Source: Callaeas wilsoni
Lineage: Eukaryota > Chordata > Aves > Passeriformes > Callaeidae
DNA length: 64,000 nucleotides
NCBI GenBank assembly: GCA_013398955.1
Contig: VWPU01019240.1
Span: 57,153-121,152 of the forward strand
Reading direction: 5' to 3'
Shown: one piece after another, positions 53,101 through 64,000 of the stretch
Numbering within the stretch: the stretch's first letter is position 1
Layout: the number at the start of each line of letters is the position of its first letter
Translations under genes and position numbers: made by a program
The notes under the pieces: generated by a model
Seen by the model: the letters and a program-made list of their open reading frames with translations, nothing else
Told to the model about the DNA's origin: nothing
The model's database searches: none

Positions 53101-56100
53101 AAGGATGATAGCCACCAGCTCTGCAGGGTGAATGATGTCCCAAAAGTATCACAAAAAGACTGTCAAACACGTCATAAAAATTAAAAATAGTACTCTGAAT
53201 ATAACCTAGCCTTTAAATTTATATCATGTTGTTTTAATCACAGAATCATTGAATCACAGAATGGCCTGGGTTGAGAGGAACCTTAAAGACCTGGTTCCAA
53301 CCCCCCTGCCATGGACAGGGATACCTTGCACTAGAACAAGTTGCTCAGAGCCCCATCCAACCTGGCCTTAAACACTTCCAGGACTGGGGCACTCTGGACA
53401 ATCTGTTCCAGTGCATCACCACCCTCACAATAAAGATTTTTTTCCTATTATCTAATCTAAACATACTCTCAGTTTGAAACCACTCCCCCTTGCTCTGTCA
53501 CTACGTGCTCTTGTAAAAAGTCCCTCTCCCATCTTTCTTGTAGCCTTCTTCCAGGTACTGTAAGGCCTGGATAAATAAAGAGCATACAATAAAAAAAGCA
53601 AAATGAGAAATGGTATGAGCATACATCATGGAATTATCTGTTTACACATTATGAGAACTCATAAATCTATCCCCAGGAACAGATGCAGGCACAAGAGTCA
53701 CACCGAAATGTAAACACAACAAGCTGCTTTCCTATCCTGCGATCTACTACTATGAAGGCTGACAAGTCTCTACATTACTTCACAGAAGTCCTGCCATTCT
53801 CAGGTTGGTCAGCTCACTTAATTTACCTTTATATTACTCTTACTAGCACTGGATTTTTTTACCCAAATTCCCTCCATTTGTTATAAAGAAAACATATGGA
53901 AAGACTGTTGGAAATTCAACATCACTACCTTCAATTTTGGAAGCTACTCAGTAAAAGCCAGGGATGGGGCAGAGACAGTAGCTGAAATCATGAGCACAAA
54001 CAAGGACTATCAGTAAGGCTGGTGCTCCTTCCCAGAGCACCATTCACTGCACAAGGCAAGGGCTCTACAGAAAAAGATGGTGCCAGGTAATATAATATTT
54101 CAATTGCTATAAACATAATAGGATAAACACAAGGATAAACTAATGCTGCACAAGCAACTGCACTAATCCTTTAATTTGGATGTACTCTCCAACAAGACTG
54201 TCAAAGAGAGATGTCACATATTTTGGTGGTCACCTGCAATTACCCCAGAATTTGCAGAGAAGTCAGCTGGGGGCAGAAGTTACAAACATCCACTCCCAGG
54301 AGACCACTGAGCTTCATGATTAAGTGAGTTCAGGAAGAGCCACCAAAGAACAAAAACAGAACAGAAACTTTAAACGGGGAACAATAAGGGGCAGAGGTTG
54401 AAGAGAAGGTAGTGTGCTTAACTGTAACTTGCTGATTCAGCTGAAACAGGAACCCTTCTGGGCAGAACACAACTGTGCAGATCAGCAACTACCACTCATT
54501 AGGAAGCACCATACTGCAAGCTCACACCTTAGTTTCTCTCTGCTTCCTCCTTTGTGTCTCTGCTCCAGCCAATGCACAGCAAACAGCAAACTGTCCACAT
54601 GGAAGTAGGATTTAATCATGAAAACCTACACGAAACAAGCAAGCAGGACATGAAGCTACTGCTTCAGATTACCACCACAGGCTATTTCTAAATTCTAAAT
54701 AAAAGTCTACAATTCAAGTAAATTGGAGATCTTGGTCAAATTCATCAAATAGCAAAACTCAGCATTTATCATCCAAACAATCTAACATACAGATGATGCC
54801 AGAAAAATAGTTTTGAAAGGCTAACTAAACATTTAGTCAATTTTCGGACATATTTTGCCATTCGCCAGGTATTTTGTACCTTTCTCAAAGGTCTTGCAGC
54901 TATGAAAATTAAACACCAATTTCAACTGAAATAACTCAGGAATTTATAAATTACTCGTTTTATTCCCATAGGAGATAAAAGAAAAGAAATCATGGCATTA
55001 AGCAATTCATATTTCTTCCACAGAAGATGTCAAAAATTTAAAAAATAAAAAAATCTCTAGGCAAAAGAGCCCAGACAATGTCCTATTTTTAATCAACAGT
55101 TCTTATTTCCTGTTAAAGCAGTTATGAATTATCAAAAAGTTGAGTTTGTTACAATTATCTTATACTGAATATGTATTTTAAGCTGGCAACATAATAAATG
55201 CCATCTTAAATGCAGGGGTTAATTGCATTTATAGTCATGGAATTTTGAAAGTCTTAACTACTGTTTTTTCATCAGGAGTCTTAGAACAAAATAGCAGCAT
55301 TTAAGCCTCTTCCAATTAATTTATACAGTATTTTTCATATGATGGTCTGAACTCTCATCTGTACATTTTTCACAGAGAAGTGACCATTATTCTAATAGAA
55401 TAGTTAGAATAACTGACCAAAAATAATTTCTATTCCGTCTCAGAGACATACCCAAAGATAGTACACTAAGTTTATAGATAGTGAAGAACAAGAATGTGGA
55501 CCTTTTCCTGAACAACTTACAATGTAAATACATCAAGGAAAGGATGAATGAATAAATGTAACAGAGAAGTACAAATACAGAAGTATTTTTTAATAGAAGT
55601 GCACAACAGGAAGCAGACATGCTAAAACCACAAGTTATATATGACTGCTCAGAAGCATCACTGCTTGAATGAGGCACTAGAAGATGGCATATTGCAACCT
55701 CTGAAGATCTAAAGCATCAGGGGGAACACACAGAAACCAAGAAAACTTCAGAGAGTGGGATGATGGTGACTTACATACCACGGTGACAGGAAACAACCTC
55801 TCACTGCTGAAAGGGAAAGCAGTTGCAGTGGAGTGAGGGGCAAACTGAGAGATGGCATCCTTAGATAAAGTAATGATAACAGGTTTAGTTCTGGGAAAAG
55901 CTTTTTCATTTTCTGGCTTATCATTGCAGTAACTTCTGCAATATAGACAAGAGTTTCATTTGAGGAAATAGATATAAAAGATATCTGTGACGTACACATA
56001 GCCCAGACGTGAGCACTCAAAGTAGAGCCAAGCTGAACTGGCAAGCTGGGTCACAGGCCTGAATACTACTAGGGCAAGACAGTGGCATTATTCAACACAC

Positions 56101-59100
56101 CCAATAAAAATGAGGAAGATCTGAATTCCCTCAAAGTGTAATGAATGCACTTCTTGGTATACGAATTTCTAGCTCCAAAACAGTCTAAGCATAATTCAAA
56201 ATAGTAAAAAACTCCCAGATTTTTCAGCAAAGGGAATCTAGATACATAGATAAGTATCCATTACCAGCCTCAAGTGACTAAAAGTCATAAGCCAAGCAGT
56301 CATCAAATGCCTTCAGTTTTTGTTTCATTTCAGGTCTTCAAGGTACACCTAATTCACTCTTATGCCAAGCCTTCTAAACTCATAAAGGTCTGAAAACTGT
56401 CTTTCTAAAGATATTTTTTTCCACCATATAATCTCCGATTGCCAGAAGCTAGGAGTTCATTTCAGAATTTTTTAGTTACCTAAACAAGGCCATCTAGTGC
56501 CCCCTTCTTATCTGTATGTCTACGTTTCTTCATATTTCACCTCCTTCCCTGTTGATTTGAACTGAATTAATTTTCAAGATACAAACGAATCTACTAAAGG
56601 TAGGGGTAAAGGTGTGTATGATTAACATTCCTACAACATACACCTTTTGAACTAAACAGCTGCTAGTAGGAAAGCGTGACAGATTAGTGCCCTTTCGGAG
56701 GGAGAAGTGAAAAGAGTCAGATCTTCAGCTAATTTGTTTAATCCACCCAGAGGCAGAAGCCGACAGCCCGGTGTACAGGCAGCATACGTGCAGTTCTGAG
56801 CTGAAGACTGAGCTGCTGTCTCGTGTCCAGCCAACTAATCAAAAAACGTAGGGATGAAAAGGCAAAGGAAAGGATGCTATGATGTGGAAATTCCCGGATC
56901 ACGCAAGAGAACACGAACTGCCTGAATCAGAAGGTGATTTAAGTGCCTGACTCAGAAGGTGACTTGAGAAAGTGCTCACCATTCCCCACAAATCATAACA
57001 TTTCCAAGCTCCATTGATTCTGTTACTAATAAAACACCTCTGGTGTATATATCTATTTAATAGCTAATTTTAAAGGACAGGTCCTTATGTATTTTGCTAC
57101 AGGATCCAACTAAAATTCATAGACAAATCAAGTATATGAGGTGTTTTTACTTCTTCAGCAGCATGTCCTTAAGTAATTTATACTAGACTCCATACACTTT
57201 ACCAATATATGCATTTATGTATTTCAACATTAACTCCTGATCAGGACTATTAACCTTCTGATTTGAAGGCTGCAGGACCCAGGATCATGAAACACAACAG
57301 AGCACACTACAATGCTGCAATGACTCCATGGCTTCTGTCCCAGCATATGCACAAAAAAGCAGTATAAATATCAAAAGCATAATAACACTAGCATATTTGC
57401 TTATGATTTCATTCTGGAGGCATTTTTTTAAAGACAGAAATATCATTTAAAGGCAAACGCAGGTTAAAAAAAGGTAAATCTTTAATTATGCTTTACAAAC
57501 AATGAAATCATTATTCCTAAGTGTTCCCATAGCATTACACAAGTACAGGACAGAAAACAATTTTTCAAGACACGACAGCTGCAGCTCCTACAGCCTGAGG
57601 TCTAAACACACTCAGGCACCAGATACACAACAATAACAACAGAGCCCGGCCTGCACAGCCCACATACTGCCAAGTTTTCACGGTGACCCTAACTCTGCAC
57701 CAGCCCCTTGATATGAAGTAGCCAGAGCTCTTAATTATTATGTTCCTCTAATTGCCAGAAGAAAGGATTGTCTCCATTATCTCACCAGCATCACTTCACT
57801 GCTTTGCCGACAGCTCTCCAAAAGAACACTCTACTCTTCCTCAGTCTTGACTATTTGATTCTTCCTGTCTACTAAGCAGCATTTGCTGCAATTTCTCACA
57901 CAACCCTATTAAGTTTAATGGACTGCTTTGAATGAGAAACCATGAACAGAGTAGAGCCCCGTTTAATCTCATGGTGCTCCCTGAAAAACTAAACAATGTG
58001 ACAACACTGCACAAAATGAGTTTCTGAATAGATTATACACTTGGAAACCACATTTTTTAATGATAACCCCCCCAATTTCACCACGGTGCTTACCACTTGT
58101 CAAAGATGAAAATGTTTCAAGATATTATTGGAAAAGACTGTACTGACAATTTTTTAGATTATATTAAAATTCTTTATTTCATTATTATTGTGACCCCAAA
58201 AAAGGATATCTGTGACTTCAACTTTTAGCTAATGCTAAATTTAAGAGAACAGTCTTTATCATGTGGCTAATAAGAACATGAACAACAAAATTTATTACTA
58301 ATGACTCCCTAAATAAACAGTATGGTAGTGTAGGTATGAAAGTAGTCTTGGTAAAAATGCAGTGCATGATAGTGAAGACACAAATGAATCATAAATTAAT
58401 TCAATCCACTTTTATTACATCCCATATAGAAGATAAAGGACATAAGACAAATAAGTTGCTCCATTTCTCAGGTTCTATTCTAGTCCTGACAAAACATTCA
58501 GAAGACTGGTCAGCAAATTAATAGGATGCAAAGCAACACTCCTACTTTTTTATCTTCTCTGCTGAAAACCATTCTGGACATGTAATTATCTGCATGCTTT
58601 TCCTCCCAACAATTAAAAGGTAACATAATAATAATACCACATCTTAAATAAAGCATCTTAAAAATTTGGTTTCCGTTTACATAAATGGACACATCCACCA
58701 ACATTTTTATGCCTGTGACTGATCTTTTTCATCTCTGTCATTAAAATACCTGCTACTGTTTCTTTCTACTGTTTTACTTTGTGCTTGACTGTTTTATTCT
58801 GTTTGCACCTACTTGCAGAAGAACAAATCACTTTTTTTTTTAAAATCACTTTGCTGACAGGGACAAATTTCTGACTGCTTTACAATGACTATTTTTGTCA
58901 GGTTGCTCATGCTTCTAGTTGCTTATTTGGAAGACACTAATCTGCTCTTAGAAGTCATATCAATATTTTTATTATTGTCATTGTTTTGAAATCCATACTA
59001 CCTATGCGACGCAACTCAGTAAAAAAACCTAAGAAATATAAACTAATAAACTGGTGTCCTCTCACTTTCTCTTTGGCAGCTCCCAACAAATGAGACAGAA

Positions 59101-62100
59101 AAGGAAAACTACCACATACAGACTGAAAATGAATTAGGCTAGTTACATTTGTATAGAAGTATGTAGGCTTCTGACACAGGAAAATATGAACTAAGTATAG
59201 GCATAATTGTAATTAGAAAGGGCATAATGGTTCTGATAGAAGTTTTATGTATCAAGCTAATGACAATTTAGTATATAAGCTGACTGGAAAAATACCTGTA
59301 AGTCTATACTTCCTGAATATGTGAAAAATGCTCACATTTCAGGATATCAAATTAGCTGGACCAAATCTCACTCCACTGATATTTCAAAAAAACACACTCT
59401 ATCTAGTACCAATATATTTCTATTCTGAAAGAGAAAAAGTATTAGAAGTCCAATTAATAAAATAATACCTCAGTAACTACTGGAGTGAATTTCTCACTAC
59501 AAAATAAAGGAGAGAAGGCGAAAAAATCCAGACAGACCCTCCTAAGAGGGTGTCTGGTCCTACCTTGATTAAAGTACTGCCAAACAACAGAGCAGGACTG
59601 TACCTCTGCAGTGTGTCCCATAAGATGGACTTGCATACTTATGGAAAGTCACCACACACATAAAGCCACCTACATTTAGATTTTCCAGTTTGCAGTTGGG
59701 TTTTTTTATACATACATCTTCATATTACTCACATCATTCTGTATGTGTTTTAACTGAATAGGTTACAAGTTACTTACAGAAGAATTCAGCTCATAGAAAC
59801 ATGTTCCTCTAAACCTGCTGATTCCAGCTTAATCACGGACATAAAACTACATTTAACTTCTTAGATATACATGTTTTCCGTAGCTTTAGCATATAAACAA
59901 GCTTAACACATCTGCCAAGATACAGGGTGTGCTCCACCAAACATTCCTTTCTAGCTTGTTCACTTAAAATTGCAGAATCAGATTGGCAGTCAAAGTGCCA
60001 GAGTTAAAGTCAAGCTCAGTTTTCACTGGCACATTGACCTACTTCTTTTATTTCTACAAAACTGCAGATACACAGAAGTTTTATTTTTTTGAAATGGACA
60101 TTCAGACAATGTCATAGTCAAGTGACAGTTAAACAGGAAAAACAAAACCTATGAACTGCTTCTCAGTTAAACATTTTCTAAAATCTCACACACTGACCAC
60201 CAGCCTGCATCTGCTGATTTATATGGCTTTCCAATAGAGAGCCACAAAACATCTCCTTTAAAATGTCTGTCACCAGTTCTAAAAGACTGAGGTGCTTGCT
60301 ATCCTACTAACAAGATACATTTCTCCATTTGTTCACAATGAAATGAGGCTAATCTCAGAAAAGACAGTGGCTTGTATCGCCAAACACCTTTTTTTCCTCC
60401 TCTTTGACAAGTGACTTAATTCAACTCTGTCCTACTGTGACCAGCAGGAAAATCATGAAAACAAATCCTCCCTCCAACATATCATTAGTTTAATTTAAGA
60501 CTGCAAATGTTATTAGCACAGTAGTAGGTTTATAAACTTCCACCACCCTAAGCACAAGTAAATTTATTCGCATATATCCCCTGTGCATCTGAAATACCTT
60601 CAGGCTCCTTCTGAAAACAACCTGGCCCAGAACTGCCAGCATATAGCTGCCTCTTTGGAAACTACTGTCTTCCTGGAACACTTCTTTCACTATTCAGGAA
60701 CATCCTTCATACAATACCTTACCTAGACTCCTCTCTAGCAGTAGGTATACAGCAAGATGGCAACAATTTTTCTGAGAAGTCCTACAGCAGGAGCTTCCAT
60801 CCACCAAACCTCAAGCTGTGCCTCTTAAAAGCAATTGTACCAATCAGAGAATGTGTATTAAGCTGATAAAGTGCTTTTATGTCTAAAGTGCATTTCTTTA
60901 TTCTTCCCTGCAATGTTATAACAAGACTCAACAATTTTGGTCAAGGAAATGGTATCCACAAACAACAGAATGGGATTCTTAACTTTTTTGTTGTTCATGA
61001 AATAACATCACTTATTCAGTAAGACAAGTCCAGTCAAATGCAGCTGCAGGAGTAAGCTTAGCCAAATTTAGATTCAGTCCAAGTATTATTTTAATCCAAA
61101 TAAAGGTGTATTTCTCAAGATGGATCTAATTTATTGGCTTGAGTGTACCTAAGTAAACTATTACTGAGGACATTTTTGTGACTGCGACAAAAGCTTTGTA
61201 TTAAAATGTACAAGCAGTATAAAGTTACAATGGTGAGTTATTAAGAAATGATTGCAATCTTAAAGTTACATGAAGTACAGTAACTTGCATCATAAAAAAG
61301 GAGTAAAACCGCCGATAACATCCTAAATGCCAGTATTGATGTTAGTGACTTCTTTCAAAATAAGTAATTGTACTCTTCATATTGGTCACTGGGGTCACTT
61401 TTGACTAGAAATCTGTGCAAGTAAGAAGACAAGACACGCATTTTCAACAGAGCAGCTCCATCTTTTGGAGATTTTAAATGGTAGCCTTCATTTCAAGTTT
61501 ATGACTCCAATAAACATGAGGTCCTAAAATTAACAACCTTCAAGGCAATACTAAAGTCTTCCAAAGGTCTATTTGAAAGATAAAAACTCCTTTATATGTA
61601 TGAGGCTGAAAACTACTCACAGTAATAAAAATACTTCACAAAGTAAGACTTTTTATTCACTTCCAAAGCACTCACTCTAGATTATCAGTATCATTTTAAT
61701 CAAACAATTACCTCAAGCATATAGATATACACAATAATTATGCTAATTACTAACAACTGCTAATCGTGCTCCTTTGCTCTTCAGCTTATAAGAGATTTAG
61801 GCACAGATCTTCAGTGCTTCAGGTGCTCCTGATGATTTTAATTACATACAAAAAACCGTTCAGGATCTGAGCCATATAATTTCCTTTCCACATATTTTTT
61901 AGCTCGAAACAACCTTTCAGAGAAATCCATTCCCTTAAAATAACGTGAAAACTCACCTGGTTTACAGGTCTGTTCAAGACAACCCGCCATGCCTGTGCAA
62001 TATGTAATAAATTCTGATTATCTACAATAAACTCAGAAATCTCATTTTACTATACTTATACTTCATGAAGCCTACTGTATAGATTGGTACTGTATGTGTA

Positions 62101-64000
62101 TATCTATATCTATATCCCCCAACAGTGAAACCTTTAAGACAGCATATCAACATAAACACATAGAGGAACATGAACATCACTCCAGTATGCATTCTGTAAA
62201 ATAAAGAATGGGATGAAAAAAACTCCTAGTTTAACTCCTAGTTAAAACTCCTTTGTTCTACTCTGAAAAATCCTGCTCCTCTGTTAAATGCCACGGGTTC
62301 TTTTGCATAAGAATGTCTTCATACCAGGAAGAAACCTGATTAAAACCAACGACAATATACTTATTTTACTTCCTACTGAAAGGCACACCTTCAGAAGAGC
62401 AGGTTACTGCTTGAAGATTCTGAAATTCTTTTATTATAATAAGTGTAACACAAAGGACTGAAAGAAGGGAATTCCCTCAGTAAGAAGGCTCTTACGAAGC
62501 CCATATGGTGCCCAAAGCACCATTCACAGTGTCTCAGAATTTCCCCCCATACTCCTATATTCTTACAAGTTAAAAGAACAAGAAATAAAAGTCTAAAAAG
62601 CATGGCCTACAAGAGACAATGAAGAAACAGGAAGGCTTTAGTCCAGGGAAAAGGTAACTGAGGAAAAAACATCAAAAGTCTTGTAATTGTAACTAAAAGA
62701 CAAAAGGGCAGTTCACATTCACACCTCTTAAGGACACCACAAATAGCACCTACTAAACCAAAGACACTCGGGTTGGATAGATATAAAATGACCATGAAGT
62801 TCTCCAGAATCTCCTTCCAGAGCACTCCAGCTCTTTCACAGACCAAAGGACCTGCAGCCCTGCCTCTCAGCAGCATCAGGACCAGATAACTTGGCTCTGG
62901 CTTCTTTCTTCCCACTCTGACTGAAACTCTCTATCAGACATGAAGAAAGCCTTCCAACAGGAAGGCCAGTTATTATTCTCCTCACAGAATGTGCGACCTC
63001 TGCTATTATTTTCAGTCACTAAGCTTGGCAGAGAACTATTTGATCTGCTTTGAAGTGTGAAGGAACAAGAGGACCTGTCAAAGTCCATCCCCAACCCACT
63101 TTTCTGTTTCCTTTACTTGTAAGAAGGAACAATGTCCTCATTTTGACTACTGACTCTAAGTTTTAAGCACTTTGATCTTGCTTTTGTCCCTTCTTTTAGA
63201 AGTTTTTCCAAATTCACAGAATCTCAGAATCAATTATGCTGGAAAAGAACTCTGGATCATCAAGCCCAACCTGTGACCAAACACCATCATGGCAACCAGA
63301 CTACGTCTTTCCTTAAACACTTCCAGGGACGGTGACTCCACCACCATCCTGGGCAGCACATTTCAATGTGTAACCAGCCTTTCTGTGAAGAACTTCTTCC
63401 TAATGTCCAACCTAAACCTTCTCTCGTGCAGCTTAAAACTGCGTCCTCTCGCCCTGACTCACTGCAAAGAGAAGACCAGTCAGCAGCATCGGTTGCCCAA
63501 GATTCCTGCTTTCAACATCAGAGAACTCCTTTGGCACGCACCGCTCCATGCCAGAGCTGGAAATACCAAACCCAGAGGGAGGCTGGCCGCAGCCAGGCCC
63601 GAATCCTAAAACGCGGGGCCTGGTGAACCCCCTCAGCTGCTTCGGGGCAGGAAACGAGCCGGCTGAAACCCGGAGGAGCTCCCGCTGCCCCCGGGACAGG
63701 GTACAGTCCAGGCCGCCGCCACCCCGCCACGTCCGGGGATGCGGCCCGAGCCCGGCCCCAAGGCAGCCCCTCACCTCCAGCTTGTGGTTGATCTGGGACA
63801 CGGTCTGAGCCTTGTGGCACAGCTGGGCGAAGCACGAGCTCAGGCTCGTCATCTTCTGCCGCCCCTCGTACGTGATGTCAGCCTGGTCGGGGTCGATCTC
63901 GCCCAGCAGCAGGTCCACGTCCACGAACGCCTTGTCGAACTCCTTCTCCAGCACCTCCAGCCAGCGGAACATGGACACGCCGCCGCCCGCCGCCGCCGCG
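41004..64000 (-). CDS. GOPC: GOPC (PIST/CAL/FIG), nine coding exons, 5' end beyond window
   Basis: Spliced gene for Golgi-associated PDZ and coiled-coil motif-containing protein. Exons in transcript order: 64000-63775 (partial), 51150-50986, 48708-48685, 45403-45228, 44960-44795, 43533-43438, 42665-42501, 41827-41647, 41122-41004. They join in one frame to 438 codons; only the first ~20 residues are missing compared with the ~460-residue family. Order of domains: low-complexity N-terminus, first coiled coil (exons 1-2), second coiled coil with leucine heptads (exons 4-5), one PDZ domain (exons 6-8), acidic tail. Family knowledge: a peripheral trans-Golgi dimer that binds C-terminal PDZ ligands (CFTR, Frizzled, GluD2-type receptors) and the Rho GTPase TC10, and directs CFTR to lysosomes; GOPC-ROS1 fusions occur in human tumours. 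Identity is very secure. Confidence 0.97.
41647..41827 (-). CDS. GOPC: GOPC exon 8: end of PDZ and acidic tail
   Basis: 181 nt; acceptor ctgcattttag, donor gtaaac. It reads [20 protein letters not shown], then [20 protein letters not shown] and [20 protein letters not shown], ending with one base of the next codon. The last PDZ strand (IEFEVVYV) is followed by a conserved acidic stretch; the segment after LDELE is more variable than the rest of the protein. Confidence 0.96.
42501..42665 (-). CDS. GOPC: GOPC exon 7: PDZ domain core
   Basis: 165 nt, 55 codons, phase 0; acceptor ttttttaatag, donor gtcagt. It reads [20 protein letters not shown], then [20 protein letters not shown] and [15 protein letters not shown]. 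The [14 protein letters not shown] strand and the HKEAVTIL helix, whose first His specifies class I ligands, are canonical PDZ features. Confidence 0.97.
43438..43533 (-). CDS. GOPC: GOPC exon 6: linker and start of PDZ domain
   Basis: 96 nt, 32 codons, phase 0 both sides; acceptor cgaactag with a poor pyrimidine tract, donor gtaaat. It reads [20 protein letters not shown], then [18 protein letters not shown] is the PDZ carboxylate-binding loop that holds the C-terminus of cargo proteins; the next exon supplies the following GG. Confidence 0.95.
43959..43986. repeat. Perfect AT-rich inverted repeat, 13-bp arms
   Basis: gtttatttttatt at 43959-43971 and its exact reverse complement at 43974-43986 with a 2-nt centre, in the GOPC intron between exons 5 and 6. 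It carries AATAAA on both strands. Confidence 0.85.
44795..44960 (-). CDS. GOPC: GOPC exon 5: end of coiled coil and basic linker
   Basis: 166 nt; acceptor cactatgtag, donor gtaagt, phase 0 at the end. It reads (R)[19 protein letters not shown], then [20 protein letters not shown] and [16 protein letters not shown]. Practically identical to the mammalian protein. The end of the coil is followed by a basic, proline-containing linker to the PDZ domain. Confidence 0.97.
45228..45403 (-). CDS. GOPC: GOPC exon 4: second coiled coil / leucine zipper
   Basis: 176 nt; acceptor tttgtcatcgtaaag after a long pyrimidine tract, donor gtatgt. It reads [20 protein letters not shown], then [38 protein letters not shown] and the first two bases of an Arg codon. 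Strong heptads; in the family this region mediates dimerisation, Golgi targeting and binding of golgin-160 and TC10. Confidence 0.97.
45404..50985 (-). other. GOPC: GOPC introns flanking the microexon
   Basis: Introns 45404-48684 and 48709-50985. The acceptor of exon 4 has an exceptionally long T-rich tract on the - strand (45416-45455). An A-run of about 18 lies at 49154-49171 and a 9-bp-arm hairpin at 49473-49495. No other gene recognised. Confidence 0.85.
48685..48708 (-). CDS. GOPC: GOPC 24-nt microexon (alternative, 8 residues)
   Basis: On the - strand, acceptor ctcttttcttctgtcttaag, 24 nt reading SVLSVDEM, then donor gtaagta. It lies exactly between exon 2 (ends KAKL) and exon 4 (starts ERELEAN), where mammalian GOPC has the 8-residue segment SGPSVEEL that is included in the long isoform and skipped in the short one. 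Both neighbours are in phase 0, so inclusion or skipping keeps the frame. Position, length, phase, splice sites and partial identity (S..SV-E-acidic pattern) agree. Confidence 0.88.
50986..51150 (-). CDS. GOPC: GOPC exon 2: first coiled coil
   Basis: 165 nt, exactly 55 codons, phase 0 at both ends; donor gtgagt, acceptor cttcacag. It reads [20 protein letters not shown], then [20 protein letters not shown] and [15 protein letters not shown]. Leu and Val occur in heptad positions, continuing the coiled coil of exon 1. Confidence 0.96.
52325..52368. repeat. Perfect 18-bp inverted repeat, 8-nt loop
   Basis: Left arm 52325-52342 (tctgctctgttcagtccc), loop acacctct, right arm 52351-52368 (gggactgaacagagcaga), all 18 pairs Watson-Crick. 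Located in GOPC intron 1 inside a GC-richer island (about 52190-52450) of an otherwise AT-rich intron. Transcribed with the GOPC pre-mRNA it would form a stable hairpin. Function unknown. Confidence 0.9.
53236..53570 (-). mobile_element. CR1 LINE fragment, 5'-truncated
   Basis: Tail repeats at the left (aatcacagaatcattgaatc), then gaaccttaaagacctggttc, catccaacctggccttaaac, acttccaggactggggc, ctgttccagtgcatcacc and a diverged middle. Same orientation as the other two copies (- strand). About 330 bp, 3' end only, in GOPC intron 1. Confidence 0.9.
56919..56968 (+). repeat. Tandem duplication, 2 imperfect copies of 25 bp
   Basis: Copies 56919-56943 and 56944-56968, both beginning tgcctga and containing tcagaaggtga; they differ at three positions. 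In GOPC intron 1. Confidence 0.88.
63214..63475 (-). mobile_element. CR1 LINE fragment next to GOPC exon 1
   Basis: Begins ttcacagaatctcagaatc, then gctggaaaagaactctggat, catcaagcccaacctgtgac, cttaaacacttccagggac, ggtgactccaccaccatcc and cttcctaatgtccaacc. Diverged CR1 3' end, - strand, about 260 bp. It sits within 300 bp of the splice donor of GOPC exon 1, immediately outside the CpG-rich region. Confidence 0.88.
63540..64000. promoter_or_regulatory. GOPC: CpG-rich region at GOPC 5' end
   Basis: Base composition switches from AT-rich intron to GC- and CpG-rich sequence (many cg dinucleotides, ggccgccgcc-type runs). It covers GOPC exon 1 and the start of intron 1 and runs off the window. This is typical of a housekeeping-type CpG-island promoter, whose core should lie just right of base 64000. 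No TATA box is visible within the window. Confidence 0.7.
63775..64000 (-). CDS. GOPC: GOPC exon 1 (partial): N-terminus and first coiled coil
   Basis: The right edge cuts this exon upstream of the start. Visible codons: four Ala, three Gly, [18 protein letters not shown], then [20 protein letters not shown] and on to [11 protein letters not shown]; donor gtgagg, ending between codons. The Met in VSMF is internal in the mammalian protein, where translation starts about 27 codons earlier, so the true start probably lies right of base 64000. Use of this Met as a start cannot be excluded. Confidence 0.96.

Larger units (their letters stand above)
51151..63774 (-). other. GOPC: GOPC intron 1, 12.6 kb
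   Basis: Longest intron in the window. It holds the 18-bp inverted repeat (52325-52368) in a GC-richer patch, two CR1 fragments (53236-53570, 63214-63475) and a 25-bp tandem duplication (56919-56968). The rest is plain AT-rich sequence with no exon recognised. Confidence 0.85.

Noticed and set aside
63433..63978. 181-codon open frame on - starting at the GOPC Met
   Set aside because: Real only down to 63775; beyond that it reads through the exon 1 donor into intron 1 and a CR1 fragment.

Overview
This is a nuclear chromosome window from a vertebrate, almost certainly a bird. Two multi-exon genes with GT-AG introns fill most of it, there are no long open reading frames, and the only clear interspersed repeats are three short 5'-truncated CR1 LINE fragments ending in the avian-type tail (CACAGAAT-like 8-mers in reverse complement). 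I cannot name the species.

Layout. Bases 1-28,700 hold the 3' part of DCBLD1 on the + strand: thirteen coding exons (7509-26821) read in a continuous frame from the end of the CUB domain through the LCCL domain, the F5/8-type C (discoidin) domain, a single transmembrane helix and a cytoplasmic tail rich in YxxP motifs, followed by a 3' UTR of about 1.9 kb with one AATAAA at 28681. The first exons (signal peptide and most of CUB) lie to the left of the window. Bases 28,700-37,700 are intergenic, without a recognisable gene. Bases 37,700-64,000 hold GOPC on the - strand: nine coding exons including a 24-nt microexon. The first exon runs off the right edge inside a CpG-rich promoter region, and the last exon ends at 41004, followed by an AT-rich 3' UTR. 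The two genes converge tail to tail, as in the mammalian ROS1-DCBLD1-GOPC-NUS1 block.

The two genes are neighbours and not a functional pathway. DCBLD1 is a plasma-membrane scaffold/receptor. GOPC (PIST, CAL, FIG) is a trans-Golgi PDZ and coiled-coil adaptor for membrane cargo sorting. All 22 coding exons join in phase, and each junction was checked by codon count.

I found no mobile system, CRISPR array, RNA gene cluster or new gene system. Best points for a second look: the GOPC microexon (48685-48708), nine YxxP motifs in the DCBLD1 tail, a perfect 18-bp inverted repeat in GOPC intron 1 (52325-52368), a GOPC C-terminus that differs from the mammalian one, an 80-nt DCBLD1 intron, and an adjacent C-run/A-run in the GOPC 3' UTR.
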